Shown here one piece after another: positions 46,829 to 55,071 of a stretch of DNA of 64,000 nucleotides (its first letter is position 1; the number at the start of each line of letters is the position of its first letter). Below the pieces are notes generated by a model. That model made no database searches and had not been told where the DNA came from. It saw only the letters and a program-made list of their open reading frames with translations. The stretch comes from Halofilum ochraceum (lineage in GTDB: Bacteria > Pseudomonadota > Gammaproteobacteria > XJ16 > Halofilaceae): NCBI RefSeq assembly GCF_001614315.2, contig NZ_LVEG02000001.1, forward strand, positions 496,001 to 560,000. Direction: 5' to 3'. The position numbers were made by a program, and so were the translations under genes.

Positions 46829-47589
46829 CCGCGGGCGGTCGAATCGGTGTTGGCGGGTTGTCCCGTGAGTGCGGTCACACCCGCCTCGATGATGCGGATA
46901 TGGCGATGTCGGACCTCGATGACACCTTCCTCCGCCAGTCGCGTCATCATGCGACTGATCGTTTCCAGGGCCACCCCGAGGTAATTGGCGATGTCCTCAC
47001 GGTACATGGGGAGATGGACTTCGTCCGTGGCAAAGCCCGCGACACGGTACCGCGTCAGTAAATCGGCCAGGAACAGGAGCAGGCGTTGATGCGCATTGAG
47101 CCGGCCGAGTTCGCGGAAGTGCGCATGATCGCGGCGGATCATATCGCCCGCGATCTCGTGCACCCGCCGCTGCAGACCCGGGTGCGACTGGGCGACGCGG
47201 AGGAGGCGATCCACCGGGATCGCGCACATCGTGGTCCGCTCGAGTGCGACCGCGCGGGTGCAGTGCTGCTCTCTGCCGAGACTCTCGATCCCCACGATCT
47301 CGCCGGGCAGGGTGAATCCGATGACCTGCTCCGCACCGGTGCGGTCAATCATGCTGGTTCGCAGTGCGCCGCTGCGCACCGTGTACACGCAACGGAACGG
47401 GTCCCCTGTACTGAAAATCGTCTCCCCTCGGGCCACGGGTCCGCGCGCGACCGCGATACGGTCGATCTCACCGAAGATTTCGTCGTTCAGGTTACCGGGG
47501 AAACACGATCGGCGGAGGGCGCACTGGAAACAGCTTCGGTGATTGGCCATCCGTGCGGCGACACGGCGGTGAGCATCGTGATGCGGCAT
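46822..47589 (-). CDS. FNR-type Crp family transcriptional regulator with Fe-S cysteines
   Basis: A 255-residue regulator. With ATG 47589 the cysteines fall at C20, C23 and C29 (CFQCALRRSC), with C110 in REQHC, matching the spacing of the oxygen-sensing [4Fe-4S] ligands of E. coli FNR (20, 23, 29, 122). The cyclic-nucleotide-type beta-roll is at about 40-125 (ETIFSTGDPFRCVYTVRSGA), and the C-terminal helix-turn-helix is YREDIANYLGVALETISRMM. It should bind TTGAT-N4-ATCAA sites when oxygen is low. The neighbouring candidate box at 46035 is consistent. No metabolic target beyond the neighbour is shown. Confidence 0.9.
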   Translation of the reverse strand: MPHHDAHRRVAARMANHRSCFQCALRRSCFPGNLNDEIFGEIDRIAVARGPVARGETIFSTGDPFRCVYTVRSGALRTSMIDRTGAEQVIGFTLPGEIVGIESLGREQHCTRAVALERTTMCAIPVDRLLRVAQSHPGLQRRVHEIAGDMIRRDHAHFRELGRLNAHQRLLLFLADLLTRYRVAGFATDEVHLPMYREDIANYLGVALETISRMMTRLAEEGVIEVRHRHIRIIEAGVTALTGQPANTDSTARGY

Positions 47590-48037
47590 GGAGAGGCCGT
47601 TTTCGTCCGTGCGGACGGTGCGCGCATGCCGTTCCTGCGACCTTCCATTGATGGGAAAAGTCCGTTGCATGTCCATTTACCCGGAACTTTGATCAATTAT
47701 CGATACGGTACCGTCCGCAACGCTCCTGTCCTATCGGGGGTCCGCGGAAACCGTTCATGGGAGAATTCCCCAGGGAGCGCAATAGCGCGCCATCCGGAAC
47801 GGGGTGTCACATGAACCTCACGACCAGTGGGCGACGGGGCACCGCCGGACCCGCGTGCCAACGCGGGTCTGTACAGGTACGGTAGTTTTGTATACATAAA
47901 CCTCTAGACTTGTCCCGTATTGCCGTCAAGATCGCTGCTGTCGAGCGGCTTTGCCGGGGGCAGTCAAGGGGGTGGACGACCCGTGCGGTCGGATGCGGGC
48001 GGTTGTACAACCGTGCCGCGGCAGAGGAGGAATGGCT

Positions 48038-48721
48038 GTGACCCGGATTGCAGAGAATGCCGTCGGGACGGCCGCACGTGTCGTTCTGGTCGAGGATCAT
48101 CCCGTATTCCGCAAGGGACTGATGGATCTGCTGGGCGAAGTCGAGGATCTGCGCGTTTGCGGTGAAGCCGGCGATGCCACGGAGGGGAGCCGTGTCATCG
48201 ACGAGGTCTCGCCGGATCTGGTTCTGATGGATCTGTCATTGCCGCAAGGCAATGCCCTGCCGCTGGTGCGCGATCTCCGCAATCGGTATCCCGCACTCCG
48301 GATTCTGGTTGTTTCCATGCATGAGGAGCGCATGTATGCCGAGCGTGCACTGCGGGCGGGGGCCGACGGCTATATCACCAAGGCGGAGGCGGTTGATCGC
48401 CTGATCGAGGCGATCCGTGAGGTGCTCGCGGGCCGGTTCTATCTGAAACCGGAATGGGCCGCGTGGCTGCTCCGTCAAAGCATGCGTGGACCGGATGCCT
48501 CGACGGCGGAGCCGGAGGCGCTGCTGTCGGACCGGGAACTGGAGGTGTTCACGCTTCTCGGGTGGGGATATTCGACCCGCGAGATCGCGGAGCGCCTGCA
48601 GCGGAGCCCCAAGACGATCGACAGTCACCGCGAGCATATGAAGCACAAACTCGGCGCCGCCAGTAACGCCGCGCTGCTGCGCATGGCGACGATCTGGGTC
48701 ATGAATCTCTCCGAAAACTGA
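48038..48721 (+). CDS. NarL/LuxR-family response regulator (orphan)
   Basis: A 227-residue protein. I chose GTG 48038 because GAGGAGG ends 7 bases before it; the ATG at 48032 sits too close to that site. The receiver domain has acidic residues (VLVEDHPVF), the phospho-acceptor Asp in LVLMDLSLPQG, and Lys in GYITKAEA. The C-terminal LuxR helix-turn-helix (LSDRELEVFTLLGWGYSTRE, then IAERLQRSPKTIDSHREHM) is complete. No histidine kinase is adjacent, so its partner is unknown. It lies between the FNR-type gene and an XRE-cupin regulator. Confidence 0.92.
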   Translation: MTRIAENAVGTAARVVLVEDHPVFRKGLMDLLGEVEDLRVCGEAGDATEGSRVIDEVSPDLVLMDLSLPQGNALPLVRDLRNRYPALRILVVSMHEERMYAERALRAGADGYITKAEAVDRLIEAIREVLAGRFYLKPEWAAWLLRQSMRGPDASTAEPEALLSDRELEVFTLLGWGYSTREIAERLQRSPKTIDSHREHMKHKLGAASNAALLRMATIWVMNLSEN

Positions 48722-48821
48722 GCGCGGATGGGTGCCTGCTCCAGGCACCGCGGCCGAGTCGTGATGGGGCGCCGCAAGACCTGTATCCTGCGGCCCAGGG
48801 TAAGAGCGCAAAGGGAATACG

Positions 48822-49472
48822 GTGAATCAGGGGAAGAAAACGGATGCCGAGTCGCTTGGACTCATTCCCGACACGACGGCGGGGGTGGCAAGCCGGGATC
48901 TTGAAAAATACGTTGGTGCCGAGATCCGTCGGCATCGGCGCCGCGCGGATCTGACGATCGTTGCCCTGGCGCAGCGGGCCGGCCTCTCGCAGGGCATGAT
49001 GTCCAAGATCGAGAATGGCCAGACTTCACCCTCACTGAGTACGCTCAGCGCGTTGGCCGATGCCCTGGGCACGCCTTTGTCGGCGCTGTTCGCGCCGCTC
49101 GATACGAGTCGGGATGTCTCCTTTGTCCCGGCCGGTACCGGTCTCGAGATCGACCGCCGTGGCACCAAATCCGGCCACCTCTATGAGCTGCTGGGTCATG
49201 GCGTACGCAACGTGGTGGGGGTGGAGCCCTACAGGATCACGCTCTCGGAGGGATCCGAACCCTTCGGCGATTTCCAGCACGAAGGCGTCGAGTTCATCTA
49301 CATGCTGGAAGGCCGCCTGATTTACCGCCACGGCGAGCGGACATTCCCCATGGGGCCTGGCGATGCCCTGTTCTTCGACTCGATTGCCCCGCACGGTCCG
49401 ATCGAACTCGTGGAAGTACCCTGTCGCTATCTCTCGGTAATTACATATTCCCGGGATGAAAATGCAGGGTAG
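48822..49472 (+). CDS. XRE-type helix-turn-helix regulator with cupin domain
   Basis: A 216-residue regulator beginning at GTG 48822. Residues about 33-90 form an XRE helix-turn-helix (LTIVALAQRAGLSQGMMSKI then ENGQTSPSLSTLSALADAL). Residues about 135-210 form a C-terminal cupin (FQHEGVEFIYMLEGRLIYRH, then GERTFPMGPGDALFFDSIAP). Such proteins control catabolic or polyamine/amine genes in response to small ligands. It precedes the transporter-glutamate-synthase-GlnA operon across a long leader, making it the natural candidate regulator of that operon. Confidence 0.88.
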   Translation: MNQGKKTDAESLGLIPDTTAGVASRDLEKYVGAEIRRHRRRADLTIVALAQRAGLSQGMMSKIENGQTSPSLSTLSALADALGTPLSALFAPLDTSRDVSFVPAGTGLEIDRRGTKSGHLYELLGHGVRNVVGVEPYRITLSEGSEPFGDFQHEGVEFIYMLEGRLIYRHGERTFPMGPGDALFFDSIAPHGPIELVEVPCRYLSVITYSRDENAG

Positions 49473-50235
49473 ATTTTCAATATAACTGAAAATCGCGTGT
49501 TTTCGGCGATGATCGAGGCCGTTCCCGCCTATAGTGAATCCATGTCCAGGTATCTACGGGTCGCCTCGGTTACATGGCGCACCAACAATTTCCCTCTATG
49601 CAATAAATATTCTTTAAGGTAAATTCGCGACCAGGATGCGTTCCGGTCGCGTGTGATCGGGACGTGGCGCTGAGGGAGCCCGACATGGTGCGGGTCGCTT
49701 CTGAGCCATACCGAAAGCCGATTCCGCTCGAATGTGCCGCCGGGCGGGCAGACCTCGCCCGGCTGCACCGGGATCGGGCTGTCGCCACCGTGAGGCCGGT
49801 CGACCGGTCGGGGAGCGGTTGCGGACTGGTATGCCCTCTCGTCCGACCGCCAGAGTTGCGGTCCCCATCGCGTCGATCCCGTTCCCAAGTCCGGGTAACG
49901 GTCGGCGAGCACACCCCGGATCCGTCAGTCCCCTGCCTCGGCTTCCACCGCGCCACATTGAACCACGCGGACTTCCGTCCGCGTGGCAGCGACGCGTGCG
50001 GTTCCCGGAAGCCGACCGATCTGGCGTTTCCGGCGCCGGCCACCGTCGCGGATCCCATGATCCGCGTGGCGGTCCGGCCGGTCTCTCGCTTACGGGCCAC
50101 AAGTCCCGTGTGGCAATCCCTGAGAATGAACCCGATCCGGTCCCGTAGCGGTTGCACGGAGGCGTATGGCGAGTGCCATCCGGCCCGCGTTCGACGGCTG
50201 CGGGTGTTGGAAATCCCATAACAAGGGGGGTACCA
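49473..50235 (+). other. Long gene-free leader of the transporter operon
   Basis: About 760 bases with no convincing gene; frames on both strands are shadows of composition. It contains several strong inverted repeats, described separately. The Shine-Dalgarno AAGGGGGG sits just before the transporter ATG. No sigma-54 promoter with correct GG-N10-GC spacing was found. Confidence 0.5.
49938..50066 (+). ncRNA. Candidate structured RNA element upstream of the transporter gene
   Basis: TCGGCTTCC at 49938-49946 pairs with GGAAGCCGA at 50007-50015. Immediately inside, ACCGC (49947-49951) pairs with GCGGT (49998-50002). At the centre CCACGCGGAC / GTCCGCGTGG (49963-49986) makes a 10-bp stem with a TTCC loop. 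A second perfect hairpin, CGCGGATC-CCAT-GATCCGCG, follows at 50047-50066, flanked by a 4-bp ACCG/CGGT pair. Nesting of independent stems suggests an RNA or a protein-binding DNA structure. Its identity is unknown; it matches no riboswitch I recognise. Confidence 0.4.
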
Positions 50236-51651
50236 ATGGATACACAAATCGATGCGATCATCACGATCTTCACCGAGTTTTATTACTGGGTGACGGTCGT
50301 GATGATGTTCCTCATCCATGCCGGCCTGCTCGCGTACGAGGTAGGTGCCACAAGACGCAAGAACATCAGTCAGACCATTAACCGGCACATTATGGTGCTC
50401 GCCCTCGTCACATTGACCTGGTTCCTGTTTTCCTGGTGGATCTACTGGGCCTTCAACGCCGGACCGGGCTTTTTCGGACCGGTGATCACCAGCGAAGCGG
50501 CGATGGCGGCATTGCCGTGGTCCGAGAACATGGGCCCACATCTGCAGGACAACATCTCCGGGGTCTTCTGGGCCGCTTTCCTGCTGTTCTCATGGACCGC
50601 CGCGGCGATCGTATCGGGCGTGGCCATCGAGCGCGTGCGGACCGGGGCATTCCTCGTCATCGGCGTCCTGGTTGGCTCCGTGACCTGGGTCATCGACGCC
50701 TCCTGGGGCTGGCATGCCGAGGGCTGGATGGTCCAGCTCATGGGCTACCATGACGCTTATGCCTCCGGGGTGATCCATGCCATCGCCGGCGGTGCCTGCC
50801 TCGCCCTGACGATCGTACTGGGCCCACGCATCGGCAAGTTCGACCAGGAGGGGCGTCCGCGGGATATCCCGCCGCATAACGCATGGATGGCCTGCTTCGG
50901 ACTGGTGATCATCTACGCGGGCTTCTGGGGCTTCTACGCCGCCTGCAACATTCCGATCATCAATATCGGCTCCGAGGAAGAGCTGCGCATGGGTGCGACC
51001 AACATCTATCTGATGCCCACCACCCTGTCGTCGCTGACCTTCAACTTCCTGATGTCGCTGACCGGCGGCCTGATGGCCGGCTATTTCGTCTCCAAAGGCG
51101 ACCCGTACTGGACGCTGTCCTGCGGTCTTGCGGGCATTATCGGCGCCTCGGCCGGAAACGATCTGTATCACCCCATCCAGGCCCTGTTCGTCGGCGCCGC
51201 GATCGCGGCGGTGATCTACAAGCTGCACTTCTGGGTGGAGAACCGGTTCAAGATCGATGATCCGGTTGGCGCCTGTGCCGTCCACGGTTATGCGGGTTTC
51301 ATCGGTGTCGTCGTGGCCGGTTTCCTGCTCTGGGGTTACCCGGCAGCGGCTCCGATCGATCTCTCGAACTGGTGGGTCAGCAGCCATGGCTGGTTCGGTA
51401 CGACGCCGGATGGTTCCCCGGCGGTGAACCCGATCGGCAACTTCCTCGGGGCCATCATCATGTTCGGCGTGCTCGGCTTCCTGCCGACGTACGTGGTGGC
51501 GAAGCTGTTCCAGGCGAAGGGCATACTGCGTGAACCGCGCGAGGTCGAGCTTGCGGGTGCCGACACCTACGAGAACCTCGATGTCTATCCGAATTTCGCC
51601 TGGGCCGAGAGCGAATTCGACAAGGTCGAAATTGACTACGCCAAAGACTGA
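50236..51651 (+). CDS. Ammonium/methylammonium transporter, Amt family
   Basis: A 471-residue polytopic protein with about 11-12 hydrophobic segments. The twin-histidine positions of Amt channels are recognisable: GVIHAIAGGACLAL and CAVHGYAGFIGV. It is divergent from AmtB in several pore stretches (for example SWWIYWAFNAGPGFF and DASWGWHAEGW) and has no signal peptide-like start. Its place as first gene of an operon with N-methylglutamate synthase-type genes suggests it imports methylammonium or ammonium. No GlnK/PII gene is adjacent. ATG 50236 has a strong AAGGGGGG upstream; earlier frame extension is not supported. Confidence 0.85.
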   Translation: MDTQIDAIITIFTEFYYWVTVVMMFLIHAGLLAYEVGATRRKNISQTINRHIMVLALVTLTWFLFSWWIYWAFNAGPGFFGPVITSEAAMAALPWSENMGPHLQDNISGVFWAAFLLFSWTAAAIVSGVAIERVRTGAFLVIGVLVGSVTWVIDASWGWHAEGWMVQLMGYHDAYASGVIHAIAGGACLALTIVLGPRIGKFDQEGRPRDIPPHNAWMACFGLVIIYAGFWGFYAACNIPIINIGSEEELRMGATNIYLMPTTLSSLTFNFLMSLTGGLMAGYFVSKGDPYWTLSCGLAGIIGASAGNDLYHPIQALFVGAAIAAVIYKLHFWVENRFKIDDPVGACAVHGYAGFIGVVVAGFLLWGYPAAAPIDLSNWWVSSHGWFGTTPDGSPAVNPIGNFLGAIIMFGVLGFLPTYVVAKLFQAKGILREPREVELAGADTYENLDVYPNFAWAESEFDKVEIDYAKD

Positions 51652-51668
51652 ACAGAGGAGGAAACATC

Positions 51669-51950
51669 ATGTCCACAGGTATCAGTTCGTGGTCCAACCC
51701 GGCTGAAATCACGGCCATCTACCCCTTTCCGGGAACGGAATGGCTGCTTGTGATCGCCGGATTCGTCTTCTGGATCTGGTGGCACGTCAAACAGATCCGG
51801 GAGGAAAACCGGGCCCTGGAAGAGGCCGCCGAATACCATCGGCGGCATGGCGTCCGCAAGACGATGGAGGAGAACGTGGCTCGGAGCGTATCGGACGCGC
51901 CGGCCGGTTCTCATTCCAGCGCCAGCGGCGTGAATCCGGTCGAAGAGTAG
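51669..51950 (+). CDS. Small single-pass membrane protein of the transporter operon
   Basis: A 93-residue protein with a strong ribosome-binding site (GAGGAGG) 17 bases after the transporter stop. It has a hydrophobic segment at about 24-38 (WLLVIAGFVFWIWWHV), then a charged helix (KQIREENRALEEAAEYHRRH) and an acidic, serine-rich tail. It may be a subunit or assembly partner of the transporter; no family is recognised. Confidence 0.7.
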   Translation: MSTGISSWSNPAEITAIYPFPGTEWLLVIAGFVFWIWWHVKQIREENRALEEAAEYHRRHGVRKTMEENVARSVSDAPAGSHSSASGVNPVEE

Positions 51951-51964
51951 GATGGATCGTCCTC

Positions 51965-51998
51965 GTCCGGGTTGGCGGCACGAGCCGCCGGCCCGGAC
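51965..51998 (+). other. Strong intergenic hairpin between transporter and amidotransferase genes
   Basis: GTCCGGG / CCCGGAC (51965-51971 / 51992-51998) with GGCGGC / GCCGCC inside and an ACGA loop. No T-run follows, so it is better read as an attenuation or mRNA-stabilising stem than a terminator. A further 8-bp pair, TGAAGCAG 52018-52025 with CTGCTTCA 52066-52073, lies downstream. Confidence 0.55.
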
Positions 51999-52112
51999 GG
52001 GCGTCGGTTGTGAATGCTGAAGCAGGAATTCCCGGTAGGAAAAATATCTTCATGGAGGTAAACTTCTGCTTCATGTAGGCTTGGCCGCCACGACCGGAGG
52101 AGGCGACGCGCG

Positions 52113-53012
52113 ATGTGCGGAATTGTCGGCCTGTATCTGAAGAACCCTGAACTGGAGCCGCGGCTTGGAGAACTGTTCTGTCCGATGCTCGCGGAGATGA
52201 CCGAGCGTGGACCGGACAGCGCCGGGATCGCGATCTACCGCGATGATGGGCAGTACACGAGCAAGATGACGGTTTACAGCAGTGATCCCGATTTCGACTG
52301 GGATGGACTCGCGGCCGAGGTCGGCCGGGATCTCGGTACCCCGGTCACGGCCGACCGGGTTTCGACCCACGCGATCCTGCGCTCGGATGCGTCTACGCGT
52401 GACCTGCGTGCATGGCTGCAGGACCACTATCCGAACATCCGGGCGATGAGCGCAGGCGGTGCGCTCGAGATCTACAAGGAGGTGGGGTTGCCGGTTGATG
52501 TCATGGAGCAATTCGGGATCGGGGCGATGAACGGCACTCACGCGATTGGTCATACCCGCATGGCCACCGAAAGTGCCGTGACCACCGAGGGCGCGCACCC
52601 GTTCAACACCGGCGATGATCTGTGCCTTGTCCACAATGGTTCGCTCTCCAATCACCACCGGCTGCGGGAATGGCTTCGGCGCCATGCCGGCATGACCTTC
52701 CAGACGGAAAACGACAGCGAGGTCGCCGCCGCGTACCTGACCTGGCGGCTGCGCGAGGGCGATTCCCTGTCGCAGGCGCTGGAAGCGGGCCTGAAGGATC
52801 TGGATGGTTTCTATACGTTCGCGGTCGGTACGCGCGAGGGCTTCTCCGTCGTGCGCGACCCGATCGCCTGCAAGCACGCGATCATGGCGGAGACCGATGA
52901 CTGGGTCGCGATCGCGACCGAGTATCGCGCGCTGGCGCGGCTCCCCGGGGTCGATGCGGCCCGGGTCTGGGAGCCGAAACCCGCCACCGTCTACAGCTGG
53001 GGGAGGGCATGA
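52113..53012 (+). CDS. Class II glutamine amidotransferase subunit, GlxB/N-methylglutamate synthase A-like
   Basis: A 299-residue Ntn-type amidotransferase beginning MCGIVGLY, with Cys2 the expected catalytic nucleophile. Other conserved parts are ERGPDSAGIAI, GHTRMATESAVTTEGAHPF, VHNGSLSNHH and FQTENDSEVAA. It releases ammonia from glutamine, or the methylamide equivalent, and feeds the synthase subunits. In NADPH glutamate synthase this domain is fused to GltB; here the modules are separate genes, as in GlxBCD of Sinorhizobium and MgsABC of methylotrophs. Its stop overlaps the next start (ATGA). Confidence 0.85.
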   Translation: MCGIVGLYLKNPELEPRLGELFCPMLAEMTERGPDSAGIAIYRDDGQYTSKMTVYSSDPDFDWDGLAAEVGRDLGTPVTADRVSTHAILRSDASTRDLRAWLQDHYPNIRAMSAGGALEIYKEVGLPVDVMEQFGIGAMNGTHAIGHTRMATESAVTTEGAHPFNTGDDLCLVHNGSLSNHHRLREWLRRHAGMTFQTENDSEVAAAYLTWRLREGDSLSQALEAGLKDLDGFYTFAVGTREGFSVVRDPIACKHAIMAETDDWVAIATEYRALARLPGVDAARVWEPKPATVYSWGRA

Positions 53013-53701
53013 GCATGAATACGCTCGACCTGGAACGCATGGCGGTGCGTGACGTCAATCAGCGGCTCCATGACGACGCCGCCGGCACCAATACGGATCA
53101 GCAGTACGAAATCCTCAATCCGATGGGCCGGCACGCGATCGCTGTCGGCCTCAATCATCCCTTCGACGTCACGGTTCGCGGTCATGCCGGGTACTACTGC
53201 GGCTCCATGAACAAGGAAGCGACCGTGACGATCGAGGGCAATGCCGGTGTCGGCGTAGCCGAGAACATCATGTCCGGCACGGTGCATGTTACCGGCTATG
53301 CCAGTCAGTCGGCGGCGGCGACCGGCCATGGCGGTCTCGTCGTGATCGACGGCGATGCCAGTGCCCGCTGCGGTATCTCGATGAAGGGCGTGGATATCGT
53401 GGTCGGCGGATCCGTCGGTCACATGTCCGCTTTCATGGCGCAGTCCGGCAACCTGGTCGTCTGCGGCGACGCCGGTGAATCGTTTGGCGACTCGATCTAC
53501 GAGGCTCAGCTGTTCGTTCGCGGGAGTGTGGAAAGTCTGGGCGCCGACTGTGTCGAGAAAGAGATGCGGCCGGAGCACGTCGAACGGGTGCGGGGTCTGC
53601 TCGAACGGGCCGGTATCGATGCCGATCCGGCGGCGTTCCGGCGCTACGGCTCCGCGCGCCAGCTCTACAATTTCAAGATCGGCAACATTGGCTACTACTG
53701 A
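53009..53701 (+). CDS. GXGXG-domain subunit of split glutamate synthase (MgsB/GlxC-like)
   Basis: A 230-residue right-handed beta-helix protein. Repeated Gly-rich rungs are visible: VRGHAGYYCGSM, IEGNAGVGVAENIMSG, IDGDASARCGISMKG, VGGSVGHMSAFMAQ and VCGDAGESFGDSIYE. It corresponds to the C-terminal GXGXG domain of GltB. Start ATG 53009 overlaps the amidotransferase stop by 4 bases. It is structural and links the amidotransferase and FMN subunits. Confidence 0.85.
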   Translation: MSMNTLDLERMAVRDVNQRLHDDAAGTNTDQQYEILNPMGRHAIAVGLNHPFDVTVRGHAGYYCGSMNKEATVTIEGNAGVGVAENIMSGTVHVTGYASQSAAATGHGGLVVIDGDASARCGISMKGVDIVVGGSVGHMSAFMAQSGNLVVCGDAGESFGDSIYEAQLFVRGSVESLGADCVEKEMRPEHVERVRGLLERAGIDADPAAFRRYGSARQLYNFKIGNIGYY

Positions 53702-53714
53702 GGGGGAACACCCG

Positions 53715-55025
53715 ATGGACGAACGAAAGGTACGCGAATCCGCCACCTTCCCCCCGCATGTCATCGCCGAGATCCAGCGGGCCGCATCGGAAGGTCTCTA
53801 TTACATCCGTGGCTCCGGCGCCAAGCGCGCGGTGCCGACGTTCGATGATCTGGTGTTCCTTGGTGCGTCGATCTCGCGTTACCCGCTCGAAGGCTATCGC
53901 GAGAAATGCGATACCAACGTCACGATCGGTACCCGGTATGCGAAGAAGCCGATCGAACTGAAGATACCGATCACGATCGCCGGCATGAGTTTCGGGGCTT
54001 TGGGCGCCAATGCCAAGCAGGCGCTTGGACACGGTGCCAGCGCCATGGGCACGAGTACCACCACCGGCGACGGCGGCATGACCGAGGAGGAGCGGGAGGC
54101 GTCGAGCCTCCTCGTGTACCAGTACCTGCCGTCACGCTACGGCATGGAACCGGATCAACTGCGCAAGGCGGACGCAATCGAGGTGGTCGCCGGCCAGGGT
54201 GCGAAGCCGGGTGGCGGCGGCATGCTGCTCGGTCAGAAGATTACTGACCGGGTGGCGCAGATGCGGACGCTGCCCAAGGGCATCGACCAGCGTTCCGCCT
54301 GCCGCCATCCGGACTGGACGGGTCCGGACGACCTCGAGATCAAGATCCAGGAACTGCGCGAAATCACCGATTGGGAGAAGCCGATCTACGTCAAGGTCGG
54401 CGCGACCCGCACCAAATTCGACACCATGCTCGCGGTCAAGGCCGGTGCGGACGCCATTGTCATCGATGGTATGCAGGGCGGCACCGCCGCGACACAGACC
54501 TGTTTTATCGAGGATGTGGGGATCCCGACGCTGCCGGCCGTGCGCCAGGCGGTAGAGGCGCTCAAGGAACTCGACATGCATCGCGAGGTGCAGTTGATCG
54601 TCTCCGGCGGTATCCGCACGGGCGGTGATGTGGCCAAGGCGCTCGCGCTCGGCGCGGATGCCGTATCGATCGGCATGGCCTCGCTGATGGCACTCAACTG
54701 TAATGCGCCGATCTACGAGGAGGATTATCACGCGCTCGGGACGCGGCCCGGTTCCTGTCACCACTGTCATACCGGCAAATGCCCGGTCGGCATCACCACG
54801 CAGGATCCCGAACTGGAAAAACGTCTGGATCCTGAACTCGGTGCACAGCGTGTGCGGAATTATCTGGCCACGCTGACTCTTGAATGCCAGACGCTGGCGC
54901 GGGCGTGCGGAAAATCCCACGTACACAACCTCGAACCGGAAGACATGGTGGCCTTGACCATGGAGGCGGCCGCAATGGCCCGCGTCCCCCTGGCCGGTAC
55001 CGACTGGATCCCTGGCTGGAGCTGA
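53715..55025 (+). CDS. FMN- and Fe-S-binding glutamate synthase-type subunit (MgsC/GlxD-like)
   Basis: A 436-residue protein corresponding to the FMN-binding synthase domain of GltB: ITIAGMSFGALGANAKQALG, AGQGAKPGGGGML, VKVGATRTKFDTMLAVKAGA, IVIDGMQGGTAATQ and VSGGIRTGGDVAKALALGA. Cysteines for the [3Fe-4S] cluster lie in CHHCHTGKCPVGI at about 350-362. It makes glutamate, or N-methylglutamate when the amide donor is methylated, with ferredoxin- or flavin-type electrons. It follows the GXGXG gene by 13 bases. Confidence 0.87.
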   Translation: MDERKVRESATFPPHVIAEIQRAASEGLYYIRGSGAKRAVPTFDDLVFLGASISRYPLEGYREKCDTNVTIGTRYAKKPIELKIPITIAGMSFGALGANAKQALGHGASAMGTSTTTGDGGMTEEEREASSLLVYQYLPSRYGMEPDQLRKADAIEVVAGQGAKPGGGGMLLGQKITDRVAQMRTLPKGIDQRSACRHPDWTGPDDLEIKIQELREITDWEKPIYVKVGATRTKFDTMLAVKAGADAIVIDGMQGGTAATQTCFIEDVGIPTLPAVRQAVEALKELDMHREVQLIVSGGIRTGGDVAKALALGADAVSIGMASLMALNCNAPIYEEDYHALGTRPGSCHHCHTGKCPVGITTQDPELEKRLDPELGAQRVRNYLATLTLECQTLARACGKSHVHNLEPEDMVALTMEAAAMARVPLAGTDWIPGWS

Positions 55026-55071
55026 TCCGGCCGATCCGCGCAAATCCGAGCAACGCCACCCGGGAGGCATA

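Noticed and set aside
47684-47706. Possible FNR box just upstream of the FNR-type gene
   Set aside because: Only a TTGAT half site is good; the second half has the wrong spacing and sequence.
49473-50235. Sigma-54 promoter before the transporter gene
   Set aside because: No TGGC-N8-TTGC arrangement with the right spacing was found.
49570-50541. Overlapping frames on both strands in the transporter leader
   Set aside because: Low-complexity translations rich in Arg, Pro and Ser with no start-site support; the inverted repeats make frames look open on both strands.
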